The position numbers and the translations under genes are program-made. Shown in pieces: positions 12,166 to 24,094 of a stretch of 64,000 bases of DNA (positions are counted from its first letter, which is position 1; each line of letters begins with the position of its first letter). Source of the DNA: Lamellibrachia satsuma (Eukaryota; Annelida; Polychaeta; Sabellida; Siboglinidae). The notes below the pieces were generated by a model. It ran no database searches, was not told the origin of the DNA, and worked only from the letters and a program-made list of their open reading frames with translations. The stretch is from NCBI GenBank assembly GCA_033239005.1, contig BSQZ01000039.1, positions 5,456,816 to 5,520,815 of the forward strand, in the 5' to 3' direction.

Positions 12166-12689
12166 CTTGCTCCAGCTGCAATGTGAAAATAATACCTTTC
12201 CAATGTCACGTATCAACGCCACTGTTTATCTGATCTACAGGTTACCCGACGTGTTGATATTTCTTTTAATCTACTTGGAGTTAATTTCGTTGTTGGTTGA
12301 TGGCTGAAAGACGTACGAAACTAGTTTGTCGCATGCAACATGTCGTGATGCCTGCGCATTCGTAAGGCGCGTCCAGGTTTGTAACATTTAGGATCCAAGA
12401 CAGATAATGTCAAAAGAAAACCGCACTTCATAAATTGTGTATAATTACAATCCGTATCGGGAAATTATGCACGTATGCACGTAACTCTTCGAAAATATGG
12501 ACCCATGGACTGGATGAATTAACAATGCTTGCGTCATTTGCTGTGTTTATTGGCCCCACTTTATCGGTCAAGATACCGTTGTACTGGCGAGTGACGGTTT
12601 TATGTCCTTCCACGGTTCGATTTTTTCGCTCATCTCTTTTCTCGTCCAGACTCATTTCGAGAGAATTCAAACCAACATAGCACCTGCTA

Positions 12690-12815
12690 CGACCTGCTAC
12701 GACCTGCTAGCTCACTTGTGCAAATTTGTTATGTAGTTTTCGTGAAATCATCGGACAAGCAAGACATTATTTTTGACCTAATCCGGTACAAATTCGGCGA
12801 AAAATAGCAAACGTT
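12690..12815 (+). repeat. Dispersed family A, partial copy
   Basis: CTTGTGCAAATTTGTTATGTAGTTTTCGTGAAATCATCGG matches the segment near 3070 (TTTGTGCAAGTTTTCTATGT and on). It ends at the MITE starting at 12818. Confidence 0.55.
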
Positions 12816-12817
12816 AT

Positions 12818-13276
<459 letters not shown>

Positions 13277-13289
13277 ATACACAATGACA

Positions 13290-13440
13290 CAGGGATATTC
13301 ACACTCAGGTTATTCGACGTAATGATCAAAGTGAATTATTTTGATGATTTTAACAAAAGTATGCACTCTTTTAAAGAACCGTCTGCGCATATTATTGAAA
13401 CTAAAGATAATCGTGAACTTGAAAACAATCCGTAAATAAA
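13290..13440 (+). repeat. Dispersed family A, copy 3
   Basis: Contains ATCAAAGTGAATTATTTTGA, TGATTTTAACAAAAGTATGC and GTCTGCGCATATTA, collinear with the copies at 11.9 and 13.6 kb. Confidence 0.65.
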
Positions 13441-13609
13441 TACGTGAAACGACAGCATTCCTACGGGTAATCCGTACGAAACAGCATGTCCACACTCACA
13501 AAACAAAACAAAACATATATAGTATCATCTACAATGTGATATCGCATGTGTGCAGATGTGGTGAATAGTGGCAGCAGTAGTTCAGCCTCTTTATTCTATA
13601 ACATACGCC

Positions 13610-13795
13610 TATTCCAAATTTTACACGTTACCACGTGTAACGATCAAGCTCAATTATTTTGACGATTTTAATAAAAGTACGCTTTCTTTTTTAAACCAAC
13701 TGCGCATATTACTTAAACTATTCTCGAACTAGGTCTACGTATTTGAATATCAACGAACCTGATTCCAAATGGGCTAAATAAATGAAGACGAGTAT
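13610..13795 (+). repeat. Dispersed family A, copy 4
   Basis: Contains AACGATCAAGCTCAATTATT, TTGACGATTTTAATAAAAGT and AACTGCGCATATTACTTAAA. The frame gives KLNYFDDFNKS and later NQLRILLKLFSN before a stop. Confidence 0.65.
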
Positions 13796-14189
13796 TAATT
13801 GAAGTAAAAAAAATGTAAATTAATTCACCTGCAATTATATCTAATATAGACGGCTTATATAGGAGGAATAACCGGATATGAGAACCGGGCTGAGGCTAGG
13901 AATAGAACTTATGTCAACGTCATCGACGTCTAGATACGGATATATAAATGTCATATTTGCGGAACAGTATGGTAAAATATATGCATGTAATATAAATATT
14001 ATTTAGTTCATGCACTATATTTATGTGTTGCAATTGTGCGATAATTATTATTAGGGAACTTTTATTGCGCAAAGTATCAATGGGTAAGTAAAGATGAGGT
14101 GGTTAAGTGATTTTACTATGGAAAATATTGTATAATCATGTCAACTTAGATTCTGTACTAACTATTGTGTTTCGTTTTGGGACAAATAA
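13796..14189. other. No gene seen
   Basis: AT-rich spacer between the last family-A copy and the ACAAGT array. Confidence 0.35.
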
Positions 14190-14463
14190 ATGACAAGTAC
14201 GACAAGTACAAGTACGACAAGTACAAGTACGACAAGTACAAGTACGACAAGTACAAGTAAAAGAACGACAAGAACGACAAGTACAAGTACAAAAGTACAA
14301 GTACGACAAGTACAAGTACGACAAGTACAAGTACAAAAGTACAAGTACGACAAGTACAAGTACAAAAGTACAAGTACGACAAGTACGACAAGTACAAGTA
14401 CGACAAGTACAAGTACAAGTACGACAAGTACAAGTACGACAAGTACAAGTACGACAAGTACGG
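14190..14463. repeat. ACGACAAGT/ACAAGT compound repeat
   Basis: A mixed 9-bp (ACGACAAGT) and 6-bp (ACAAGT) array, mostly with a 15-bp period. It lies just outside a hAT relic whose own end contains ACAAGTACTT, so it may have expanded from transposon end motifs. Confidence 0.92.
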
Positions 14464-15127
14464 CCACACAATAAAAAAACTCAGACATTACGTTCGCCCA
14501 AAGCAATTATTGCTATGTCTCCCCGGCAGTGGTGACGTGTAACTAAATACAAGTACTTCGATATAATTCTTGAGTAGTTGTTTGAAGTAACTGGCATGCA
14601 ACGAAGTACTATTTTCACAATGTGCTTTTACTTGTAAAGAAACAGTTTGATTGAACGTGCCGCTACGTTTTATTTCGTTGTTACTTTATACTTTAAGTTA
14701 CATTTTCGTTACATCTGGATATCATGGAAGATGATTCAGCTGAAGGTGATGGACTTGTCCACGTCGACAAGTGACGCCGATGACACCATCTGTACACCAT
14801 AGAATGGAGAAGAGTCCTTCTTCGTAGCAGGTGCCGTTGGAGCAGCGCCTGTCCAGCCTCTCTACAGATGAATGCAACACTTGCACGGGGTCCACATCCT
14901 TTAATGTTGATAAGTTCCTTTGTTTTCATTCACGTTTTTTATTGTCCTCCTCTTGGATCACCTTTCTTCACCTGTTTTATGTTTGGCTCGCTATTGATGT
15001 CACGCACTGCACCAATCCCAGTTTAGCTGTGATAAACTGTTAAGGGAATATTACATCAAACATCAAGAGACGGCAATGATCACAGCCTAGCCACAAATGA
15101 ATGTTCTGTTCATAAAGACCAACACTG

Positions 15128-15242
15128 CGGTGCCAGTCAGCGTTTGAGCGCCTACTTCATGGTAACAAGGGCCAGTATCAGAGACACAAACTTCGAGCAG
15201 CAACTAGTGTTGAAGCTGAACAAATCCATTATGCAGTAGCTC
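15128..15242 (+). pseudogene. hAT transposase C-terminal relic
   Basis: Two neighbouring frames give SAFERLL and then TRASIRDTNFEQQLVLKLNK. This resembles the (V)ERLF...NFEQQLLLKxNK end of the hAT dimerisation domain. A frameshift separates the two parts and a stop follows, so no protein can be made. The N-terminal and catalytic parts are not recognisable. Confidence 0.6.
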
Positions 15243-15337
15243 TACCACGATGTTGTGGACTTATGTTGAGTATTTGGGAGAGTCATGTCCCTTGGCCTTT
15301 GGATAAGAATGCTTTCGTCTACCACAACGTGGTGGCA

Positions 15338-15600
15338 TGGGGAGCGGTTGTCTAATGGTTAGAGCACCCGCCTGTCGATCGAGAAGACGGTGGTTCGATT
15401 CCACCTGCGCCGTTTCGAAGCTTGGGCAATTTCGTTCACCCCACTTTGCCCGTGTCTTTCGGAAGAGACATTAAAAGCCGTTGGTCCAAACTCCTGCGTT
15501 AGCTTAATATTGGGCTGTTTGGAGTATAACTACTTGAGACTTGCGATGGCAAACTAATGGGTAACTTTAAGGTTTGACACTCTTTGCCACGTACCTTCAT
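15338..15600 (+). mobile_element. tRNA-derived SINE
   Basis: The head has an A box (TCTAATGGTTAGAGC) and a B box (GGTTCGATTCC). CCGCCTGTCGATCGAG resembles a tRNA-Asp (GTC) anticodon arm. It continues into the SINE body AAGCTTGGGCAATTTCGTTC, also seen at 17.7 kb, and TTTCGGAAGAGACATTAAAA. The acceptor stem does not pair cleanly and there is a fused body, so it is a SINE rather than a functional tRNA gene. Confidence 0.8.
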
Positions 15601-15859
15601 GTACCTACATTGGTTTTTATTATTTCGTTAACTAGTTTCTTTTCATATCTATTACATGTAAAAAAAATTATGTAATAAATTATCATAATACATTACAAAT
15701 TACGACTATTTGAACACTTGAAAATTAAAATGTTGGATGTGGCTTTTTAAGATTTTTAATAAACATAATTTTACTCTTTACGTAATTTCTTTAGAAGGTT
15801 CTCGTACTTTTACTCAAGTAGTTTTTCACACTCCCACCAGTGGCACCACTCACCTTTCA

Positions 15860-16850
15860 CCACTAGTACAACTTACAATTGATGTGCAGATTCTGCACAT
15901 CTTTATTTCATTTGGCATACTCCTAATTGTTGTCAAGAAATATTTCAGTTGGGTACAATTGTGGATAATATATGCATTGGAAGTTGTGAAACACAATAAC
16001 TCTCGTATTTGTTTGAAACTATGCTGTACTCAACTGCACTGTTGACGAAACAAGTCGTAAACAACAATCGCTTTACCCAGCCAACCAGTCGTTGATACCA
16101 CTCCGCAACTGTCCATTTTGAATTTATGATCAAGTTGTGGCAGTGGTGATATGCTGAGTAATGCCACTGCTTGTGAGTACAGTAATATTGTAAACAGTTC
16201 TTAGGTCACAACTGTATGTCTGTGTGTTTGTATGTATGTATGTCAATAGGCGAAGCAAATTCCAGAAACTAGCACCACCTTGATTCAGGAACGTATAAAA
16301 AAACTGCACGGAGACTATACTCCGTCGCAATTCATAATGCTATTTTCTTTGAGACATGTCTTCTTGTCGCCACGACAGGGCCTACCCAAGATTAATTGGC
16401 AACGCATTCAAATGCAAAAACTGCTAGATTTATTGCTTGAGCAGTACACAGAGGTGGGTTACGTCGGAGACGATGAACGTATTTTCTGAAAAAGTAATCT
16501 ATGCAAACAGCCAAACTCCGTGACGAACGGAATAACGTAGACGTTGAGATTTATCTTACTGCCATGGTGGTATACTGTAGCCACTACATTGTCTACATCC
16601 AGGGCTCAGCTGCCGAACGCCACACCCCGTATGAGCATATACATCGGAAGTTCATTACTAAATTTAAATGAAACATTTTATCAAAACAGACTGGTCTCTG
16701 GACTTCGGACTTGGCCTTCGAAAAAACGCATAATTTAACTTAGATCGTTTTGAAGTATTAAAATGTTATATATTTCTTATATAGCACAGACTAACAAAAC
16801 TTGATTAATTTAACAGATTCTATTGGAAATACTTCCAGAGACGGATCTGT
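15860..16850. other. No gene seen
   Basis: Contains a short GTATGTATGTATGT tract near 16230 and a 69-codon frame at 16280-16489 with no recognisable family. Confidence 0.35.
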
Positions 16851-17160
16851 CTGGATTTGTGGTGCATGTGGTGGATTAATGAGTGAGGTGGACGGGGTGA
16901 AGTATGGGTGGGTGCTGGTGGGTGTTAGTTCCGGCTTCAGTCGATGTGGCGAGGGGTGAAGAGTTTGGGGTTGCGTGGGGTAGGGGGAGGGTGGGGTTGT
17001 GGTGTCAGTTTGGGCGGGGGATGTGGTGTGGGGGTTTTAGGGCGGGAAATCGAGGAGATGGTGGAGATGACATGCGATTTCATACGAGGTTGGTTTGATA
17101 GGATGGGATTGGGTGAGGTTGAAGTGACGGGTGGAATGGTTATGATGATGATGGGTTGAT
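16850..17160 (+). other. G/T-rich strand-asymmetric tract with G-quadruplex motif
   Basis: About 300 bp almost without C on the + strand. At 16967-16996 there are G-runs of 4, 4, 5, 3 and 4 separated by loops of 6, 2, 1 and 1 bases, which satisfies the usual G-quadruplex pattern. Translated frames are glycine/tryptophan-rich composition artefacts. Confidence 0.75.
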
Positions 17161-17702
17161 TTATGCTTTTTAATTGTATCTCTAGTTTACTGTAGTCACA
17201 CCTATTATTCAAATACATTTGTTGACAATAAAAATTATGAAAATTCTATATTTTGCAACAGTATTATTGAAATATAAAATAGTGTTCAGAAGCGAATACA
17301 GATGGTAGATATGAAACAAAATTGTCAATAATGGTAACGTCAATAGACAAAGTCAAACATGAAAAACCGTATTTTTCTTCATCTTCATTTACAGTGACTG
17401 TTCAAATACGAAATACTGGTGGAAACCGTATCATCAAAAAACATTAAACACAGCGTCTAACTGGACAACATTTCTACAGGGAATTGGACAATCACAACTC
17501 ATTCTACTGCAAACATGATTGTTTTTATTATTCATTTTGGTTCATACCAAGAATGTTGTTGTCTTAGTTCAGTTGCAATATGAAATAACATATCAGAAAC
17601 ATTTCGAATAAAACGTGTTTCTTCTATTGAGAGATTATAATACGATCTTGTAATATATTCATTAGACGGTGTCCCGTTCTTTCTCACATTTTATAATTTT
17701 AG
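17161..17702. other. No gene seen
   Basis: AT-rich spacer between the G/T-rich tract and the next SINE. Confidence 0.35.
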
Positions 17703-17950
17703 TGGGTCACGGTGGCGTTGTGGTCAGAGCATCGGACTTTTAATTGAGAGAATCCGAGTTCGAATCCTATACGGTTTTGAAACTTGGGCAATTTTGTTCA
17801 CTCCACATTGCTCCAGTTCACTCATGAATACCTGGTGATAGACAGAGGTGGATATGTGAATGAATAGACTTCGTGCAGTAATTATGCTGTGTGCTTCCCA
17901 GGGAAGTTTCAGTTTGTGTTGGAACGTTTCACTAAGATAACGGGCTCATA
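17703..17950 (+). mobile_element. tRNA-derived SINE
   Basis: Head GTGGTCAGAGCATCGGAC with a B box GAGTTCGAATCC, followed by the shared body AACTTGGGCAATTTTGTTC, CTGGTGATAGACAGAGG and GTGCTTCCCAGGGAAG. Same family as 1.0, 29.5, 42.3 and 57.3 kb. Confidence 0.82.
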
Positions 17951-18685
17951 AAGGAAAATCCATCATAGAACAGAATACATCGTTAAATTTAAGAAGCGTG
18001 TTCGAAATGAGTTTCACTAAAATTCCGAATTTACACCACAAGCTCCGCAGTGTGCACAAATGGGCAAAATAACCAGAAAAAGCGCTTTGAACAGCGCCAA
18101 TGTCCGGACTGGATAGAAAGTGGATTGGTGAATTAGACAAAACCCGATTTGTTTCACCAGAAAGCTGATGATTTACGCTGGTTATAATGTTCCTAGGAAA
18201 TGAGTAATGCAGATGCTCACGCAAAATTCAAATACAGTATAATAAATAGAATAGCCGCTGTGTAGATAAGTTGCACCGCTCAATCAGAAACTCATTGTGA
18301 CGACAAAGACAACGAAATGAAACCACATGACAGACGCGCTACCACGTCATCAATAGCATTTTCTTTATTTCTTGTCGTCTGATCTAAGTGGTCTCGGCAC
18401 GAATCGTTTCATTAACATGTACTAGGTCAAAAACCAGGCTGTTTTCAGCTTTCGCTCTAAATATTGCTGTAACTAGACTTTAGAGTAAGTACGAAGACAA
18501 ATCCGTTTGTTATATGTTAACAAAACCCTCATTTGTAACTGACTGGATTATTTTTTTTGCCTAAGTGTCTAAATTGCTTTGTTTAATCGTAACATGTATG
18601 TTGTCTGCGAATGCAACATAATCGGTCTATTTTTAAATTTATATTTATTTTATATCTTTTATTTCTCCTTGTCACCATCACCATC
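17951..18685. other. No gene seen; no LTR recognised
   Basis: The stretch before the Gypsy relic was checked for a long terminal repeat matching the sequence after 20.88 kb; none was seen. Confidence 0.35.
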
Positions 18686-18689
18686 ATCA

Positions 18690-20880
18690 ATGTACGAGCG
18701 AGAGTGTTTTGTAAAGCAAGAACGGTTCCATATCTAATGAAAACGAAGGTCGATGACGAACTTGATCGGCTCCAAAGTGCCAACATCGTGCCTATCTTGA
18801 AGTCTGACGGCACGGTGCGCATCTGTGGTGACTATAAAGTTACGGTAAACAGGTGCATATCGAGCAGTACCCTCTTCCGACCCCGGAAGACCTAATTGCT
18901 ACACTAGCAGATGGAGTTGACGTTTTCCAAGCTCGACATGGCACGTGCTTATCAGCAGATTCTCATCGATGATGACAGTAAACAGAACCTGACGAAACTG
19001 CCACCGAGGATTGTTTGTCTACAATCGTCTAGCATTTGGAGTCTCCTCAGCCCTGCAATCTTTCAGCGGGTGATCGAGAATCTCCTGGCAGGCGTCCCTC
19101 ACACAGTGGTGTACTTTGATGATGTCCTGGTAACTGGTGCTTCCGAGAAAGAACACCAGGCAAAGAAGGACAATTGCAATGTCGGTGTTGCTGCGGTGGA
19201 ACTCCTAGGTCATCGGATCAGTAAGGATGGATTGGTTACCCTGGACAACACGGTTAGAGCGGTTGTTGAGGCACCCACGCCCACCGACGTCACACAGGTA
19301 AAGTCATTACTGGGCATGTTGACCTTCTACCTTCGATTCCTACCCAACTTGGCTACGACCTTCAGCCACTGCATCAACTGCTGAGAAAATGTCATGTCTT
19401 CAGATGGGGTACTGATCAAGAGCAGGCATTCACCATGACAAATGAGCTTCTAAGGAAAGCCCCAGTCCTGACGCATTGTGATTTCAACAAGCCACTTCTC
19501 CTGACTTGTGATGCATCGTCTTATGGTGTAGGTGCTGTACTGGCTCATCAAACCGAGGATAAAAACAAACACTTGCGTTCGACTCCAAAACCATGGCACC
19601 GGTAGAAAAGAATTACTCTCAGGTTGAAAAAGAGGCTTTTGGCAATGATCTGTGGCGTTCGCAAATTTCACAAGTATCTATGGGGTCGACACTTCAAGAT
19701 CTACACGGACCATAAGCCCCTCTTGGGTCTTATAGGAGAGATGAAACCTCTTCCGCACCACAACTCTGCTCGTTTGCAGAGGTGGGTTCGTCTTATGCTA
19801 GACTACGACTAAGAGCTCATCTACTGACCAGGTACAAGCATTACGAATACAGATGCACTAAACAGTCTGGCTCTTCCAGAAACTGTGGAGGTTTCCGTGC
19901 CAGAACCTGGGCAGAACCTGTTCCAACACCTGGAGGAAACTCCTGTGACAGTGACAACGATCAAGGAGGCGTCGAAGACCGATCCAGTTTTGTCACATGT
20001 GCTGCAGTACGTGTTACAGCGTTGGCCTGAGAAGAATGCATCTGATGAATTAATGTCGTTCTTCAGGCGACGACACCAACTGTCTTGCGAAGATGGATGT
20101 ATCATGTGGGGCACAAGAGTCATTGTACCAACAATCCATCGCTCTGTGCTAATGGAAGAACTACACCAGACACGTCCTGGTGTTTAATGCTTGAAGAATC
20201 TGGCGATAAATTATGTGTGTTGGCCCTCAGTGGATGTAGATCTAGAACCTAAGGTGAACATTTGTCATTTGTGTCGGTTGAATCAGCGTGCACCAAAAAA
20301 GGCACCCCTCCATCCGTGGGAGTATACTGCACATCCACGGAGTCGACTGCATGTGGACTTTGCGGGTCCTTTCCTGGGACACATGTTCCTAGTGATCGTT
20401 GACTCGCATACCAAGTGGTTGGAAGTGTTCCAGATGCAGAACATAACGAGCCAAAAAAGCAGTTGAGAGACTGAGATCCGCGTGTTGGTGCGTTACTTTG
20501 CGCCCGGACCAACTTGGTTACCTGGCGAACTGCTTCAGTGCACAGGCCCGGTATCGTTCACGGCCCAACTTTCCGATGGTCGTGTCGTGCGTCGTCATCA
20601 GGATCATATTCTGAGCCGCATCCCCTTCGAGGATGGAGCACCGAATAATATCTGACATTCTGACTTCTCCTTCAACTACGTCGGAACCAACATAAGCTGA
20701 GGCTTCACTGGAATCTCCTGTGAAGTCTACACAGCCGCTGCCCACCGTTGAGCTTGATTCAGCGTGTGTACCAACCACACCGGAATGCAATGGACACAGT
20801 CAGCAACTCCGGTGCGTCGTTATTCTACCCGGCTCACTCGAGGCATACCTCCTCCGAGACTTGATCTTTGAAGACATTAA
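18690..20880 (+). mobile_element. Decayed Gypsy-type LTR retrotransposon, internal part
   Basis: Reverse-transcriptase pieces come first (LKSDGTVRICGDYKVTVN, FSKLDMARAYQQILIDDDSK and the catalytic YFDD near 19107). RNase H follows (LLTCDASSYGVGAVLAHQ, IYTDHKPLLGLIG). Then an integrase N-terminal zinc-binding region and the first catalytic aspartate region (HVDFAGPFLGHMFLVIVD, near 20350). The frame then jumps near 20470 to the integrase tail (SDGRVVRRHQDHILSRIP-like), so the rest of the integrase core is deleted. Gag, protease and LTRs are not visible and there are several frameshifts. It is an inactive relic. Confidence 0.9.
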
Positions 20881-22440
20881 ATTGTACAATGCATGATCCA
20901 AATTTAGGACAAAATAATTCTCGGATAAAACTGTACTACAGGCAGCCTACCCTGTTTTACCTGTGTTATAATAATGGCATATTATGTTTATAAATTTACA
21001 TAATTTCTTACGAAATTATCGGTGTAGACTTGAACCGGAAACACACAAATACATATGAATGAACAAGAAGTTTATTTTTGACCCCAAAATATAACAAATA
21101 ATGAACTAATAGACATATTAGATATAATTATGCATTTACAAAAATAAAATAGATGTACATATATAATAATACACGTGTTCGTACATCTTTATTTGAAACC
21201 AGTATAGAAAACCATAATTAATTAAAACAAAAACCTTTTAATTTAAAAAAAATAGGGATGAGTGGCTCTCATTAAGATATACTGTCGCTATCATAGGAGC
21301 CACCCCAGTTATGACAAATACATTTGTTGGGCCTTTTTAATTACATATCGACAGTTGTGACCGGCCCTTAAACTACACAAAGTTTCGTTACATTTCAACA
21401 CGCTGTAGAAATACAGTTATTATCTAGCAAGGCAAGTTTTAAAGGCAAACAAGATACAAAAATATCACTCGTATAAGACTTTTCACGTTACTGTACATGG
21501 CTACATATGCCACAAATTTACTGTACATTCGAAATACTCGATGTTTACGGCGTGGTACATAATCGAATATCTTATTTATTCTACATTTCCGCTCACCAAT
21601 CTTTACCATGCCATCTGTGTTAGTCAGATATGAAAGCCATCCACTCCGATGAGTCACAATTCCTTTCAACAGTCTAAGTAAAAATAGGGAAAAAGCTACA
21701 CGAGAATTTATAACGTCATAGGCTTTGGCTATTTCAGGCATATTAATTTGAACACGGAAATGGAAATTACAAGCAATATACCCTATATTTAACTTCCAAT
21801 CTTAACAAGGACTCATGGAGCCTATGTGGATACCTTTGATTTGTGTATTTCTTGCTGGTAACTGTACTACGTCTACTCATTAGTTATTTGTCAAACAGTT
21901 GTTATTACACACAAATCATATGACTGTATGTGGCATATAAATATCATAGTTACAGTTAGGTTCATGAGGAGTCTACAGTCATTCTACAGTCTACATTTAC
22001 CCGAGCCTGCTTTCAGGGACATGAACATCAAACGCTATCAAAAAGATAACTTTATAATGTAATAATGACATAAGGTACATGTTTATGGACAACCAGGCTA
22101 ACTTGTCCGTGGAGCAATAGGGTTGAAGGTACACTTGATTTCCCAACAGACTGCCATAATAGCGTTTCGCAGAATTCCTGGAAATTGTTCGTGGATGCTC
22201 TTTAAATATTCATACCACATTTATCCTCTGTCGACTCATATGCTATGTGAAATTCTCAAAAATGACATTTTTTATGAAACACTCACCCAAAACTGATACC
22301 CCTCAATTTCCACCCAACACGGTGTCAAATTTTGAAATACATGGACGGTCAGCGTATGTCTACTGACATCAAATGAAAGATGTAATGTAGTACAAAAAAA
22401 AGTTTAATTTTAATAACGTATTTAATGTAAAAGTACTGTA
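20881..22440. other. No gene seen
   Basis: AT-rich. One 100-codon minus frame at 21439-21741 has plausible composition but no recognisable family, no splice signals that I could place and no flanking gene. Confidence 0.35.
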
Positions 22441-22449
22441 AACAAATCA

Positions 22450-23050
22450 TTCATCGTGAACAATCATCATATTCTTGGGGACGCTTTGTGGCGAACGGTT
22501 CCAAAATGTTGTGTGGCCAACAGAAACCACAGTGGCGCCCTCTGGAATGTAGCTAGCCAATCAATTCGTCCACTTTTCCATCCATCTTTCCATATGTTCC
22601 GAGGCTTGACGTCACGTCGAATGTGGAGTCGGCAAGAGGCATTCGCTGCCGGAACGTCATCGTGCGGGCAGCTTCGTGGCATGCCTGATACAACCCCCTT
22701 CTTGGTGGCGGCAGGCGCTGTGCTGTCATGTGGTATATGATCGGTGACATCAGAATCTTCATTAGTCAGTCGAACACCAAGTCCAATGGAACAGTGCTGC
22801 CACCTGGTGTCCACTGGTGGTATGTACCATTCCCAAAGATGTGCTATGCGTGTTGGTCTCCTACCTCGGGCTGATGCTAAGGTCAGGTGGCTGTTCTTCA
22901 CCTTGGATGCATGCAGCAGACATTTCACACTCGCTGCCAGCACTCAGTTCCGAGCAGTCAGTCTCATCAACGGCTCATTTGTGTACTAGTGAAGGGAGTA
23001 TGTCGTGTGATGCCTCCCGAAGGGGTTACATTGACAAGGTATGTCTTCAA
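22450..23050. other. GC-richer spacer, no supported gene
   Basis: Long frames overlap on both strands (158 codons minus, 22467-22943; 94 codons plus, 22456-22740). Neither matches a known family, and the plus frame entering the next array continues only because the array period is a multiple of 3. Confidence 0.35.
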
Positions 23051-23054
23051 CGGT

Positions 23055-23700
23055 CGAAAGTGGCCGGACAGTCGATAGTGGCTTCCCGGTGGCTGGACCG
23101 TCGAGAGCAGCTCTCTGTGGTGGCTGGACCATCGAACACAGCTACCCGGAGGCTGGACCGTCTCGAGAGGCTTCCCGGTGAATGGACAGTCGAGGGTAAC
23201 TCCCCGGAGGCTGCACCGTCGGAAGTGACTCCCGGTGGCTTAATCGTCGAGAGCAGCTCCATGGTGGCTGAACCGTCGACGGCGGCTCCCCGAATGCTGG
23301 ACCACCAAGAGCAGCCTTGTAGTGGCTGGACCGTCGAGAGCAGCTCCATGGTGGCTGAACCGTCGACAGCGGCTCCCTGGATGCTGGACTACCAAGAGCA
23401 GCCCTGTAGTGGCTGGACCGTCGAGATCAGCTACATGGTGGCTGAACCGTCGACAGCGGCTCCCTGGATGCTGGACCACCAAAAGCAGCCCTGTACTGGC
23501 TGGACCGTCGAGAGCAGCTCCATGGTGGCTGAATCGTCGACGGCGGCTCCCCGGATGCTGGACCACCAAGAGCAGCCCTGTAGTGTCTGGACCGTCGAGA
23601 GCAGCTATATGGTGGCTGGACCGTCGAGAATAGCTAACCGGAGGCTGCATCGTCGGGAGAGGTTCCCCACATGCTGAACCGTCTAGGGTGGCTACCCGCT
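23055..23700 (-). repeat. 29-bp unit array with 87-bp higher-order period
   Basis: The minus-strand unit reads ACGGTCCAGCCACCATGGAG then CTGCTCTCG, 29 bp. From about 23240 to 23640 three diverged 29-bp types alternate to give an 87-bp period; before that the units are more mixed. As 87 is a multiple of 3, open frames run through on both strands (286 codons plus, 136 minus) and are artefacts. A related array in the opposite sense is at 47.4-48.3 kb. Confidence 0.88.
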
Positions 23701-24094
23701 CTATTAACTATTATTATATTTGTTTATTTGATTATAATACAATATTATTAAGCGTTTCCTCAATCACATTATGAGCATACTCGTTCTCGTTGTATCAATA
23801 AGGCATCACTTTCGTATACTTGCGTAAAGTCTTCGTTAAACGTAGTTGCGTAGACTGTTTATCAATGGCGAATGACGGTTTACGATCAAGACGTCACGTG
23901 ATTACGCGCTTCTGGAACATTACCTTTGACTTATTGCATGACATCATCCTGAGTCACTGAACGTCAACAAAATGACATTTAACCATTTATTGGTACCATC
24001 AGGAGGAAAACAATGTACAATGCTTTATTGTGTTTGTAGCAAGTACATGGTCATATTTGGTATCGAGTCAAAGGTTTTGAAGAGGACCATTCAT
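23701..24094. other. No gene seen
   Basis: AT-rich spacer. Nothing supported. Confidence 0.35.

Larger units (their letters stand above)
14527..15842 (+). mobile_element. Decayed hAT transposon
   Basis: The left end starts CAGTGGTGACGTGTAACTAA and continues with ACAAGTACTTCG. The right end, reverse-complemented, starts CACTGGTGGGAGTGTGAAAA and continues ACTACTTGAGTAAAAGTAC. These are imperfect inverted repeats with the CAGTGGTG start usual for hAT. The interior has a transposase C-terminal relic near 15130-15240 and a SINE insertion. I could not define an 8-bp target duplication, so the exact ends are provisional. Confidence 0.6.

Noticed and set aside
15338..15412. Functional tRNA-Asp gene
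   Set aside because: A and B boxes are present, but the acceptor stem is poor and the sequence runs into a SINE body found with other heads in the window.
17951..21400. Long terminal repeats for the Gypsy relic
   Set aside because: No matching pair of flanking direct repeats could be found by eye on either side.
21439..21741. 100-codon minus-strand frame as a hypothetical gene
   Set aside because: No family, no splice or promoter context and no repeated occurrence. Chance is as likely.
22467..22943. 158-codon minus-strand frame as a gene
   Set aside because: A GC-richer patch where both strands are open; no domain recognised and no conserved motif.
22817..23677. 286-codon plus-strand open frame
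   Set aside because: Most of it is the 29-bp array; the non-repeat start has no recognisable domain and overlaps a longer minus frame.
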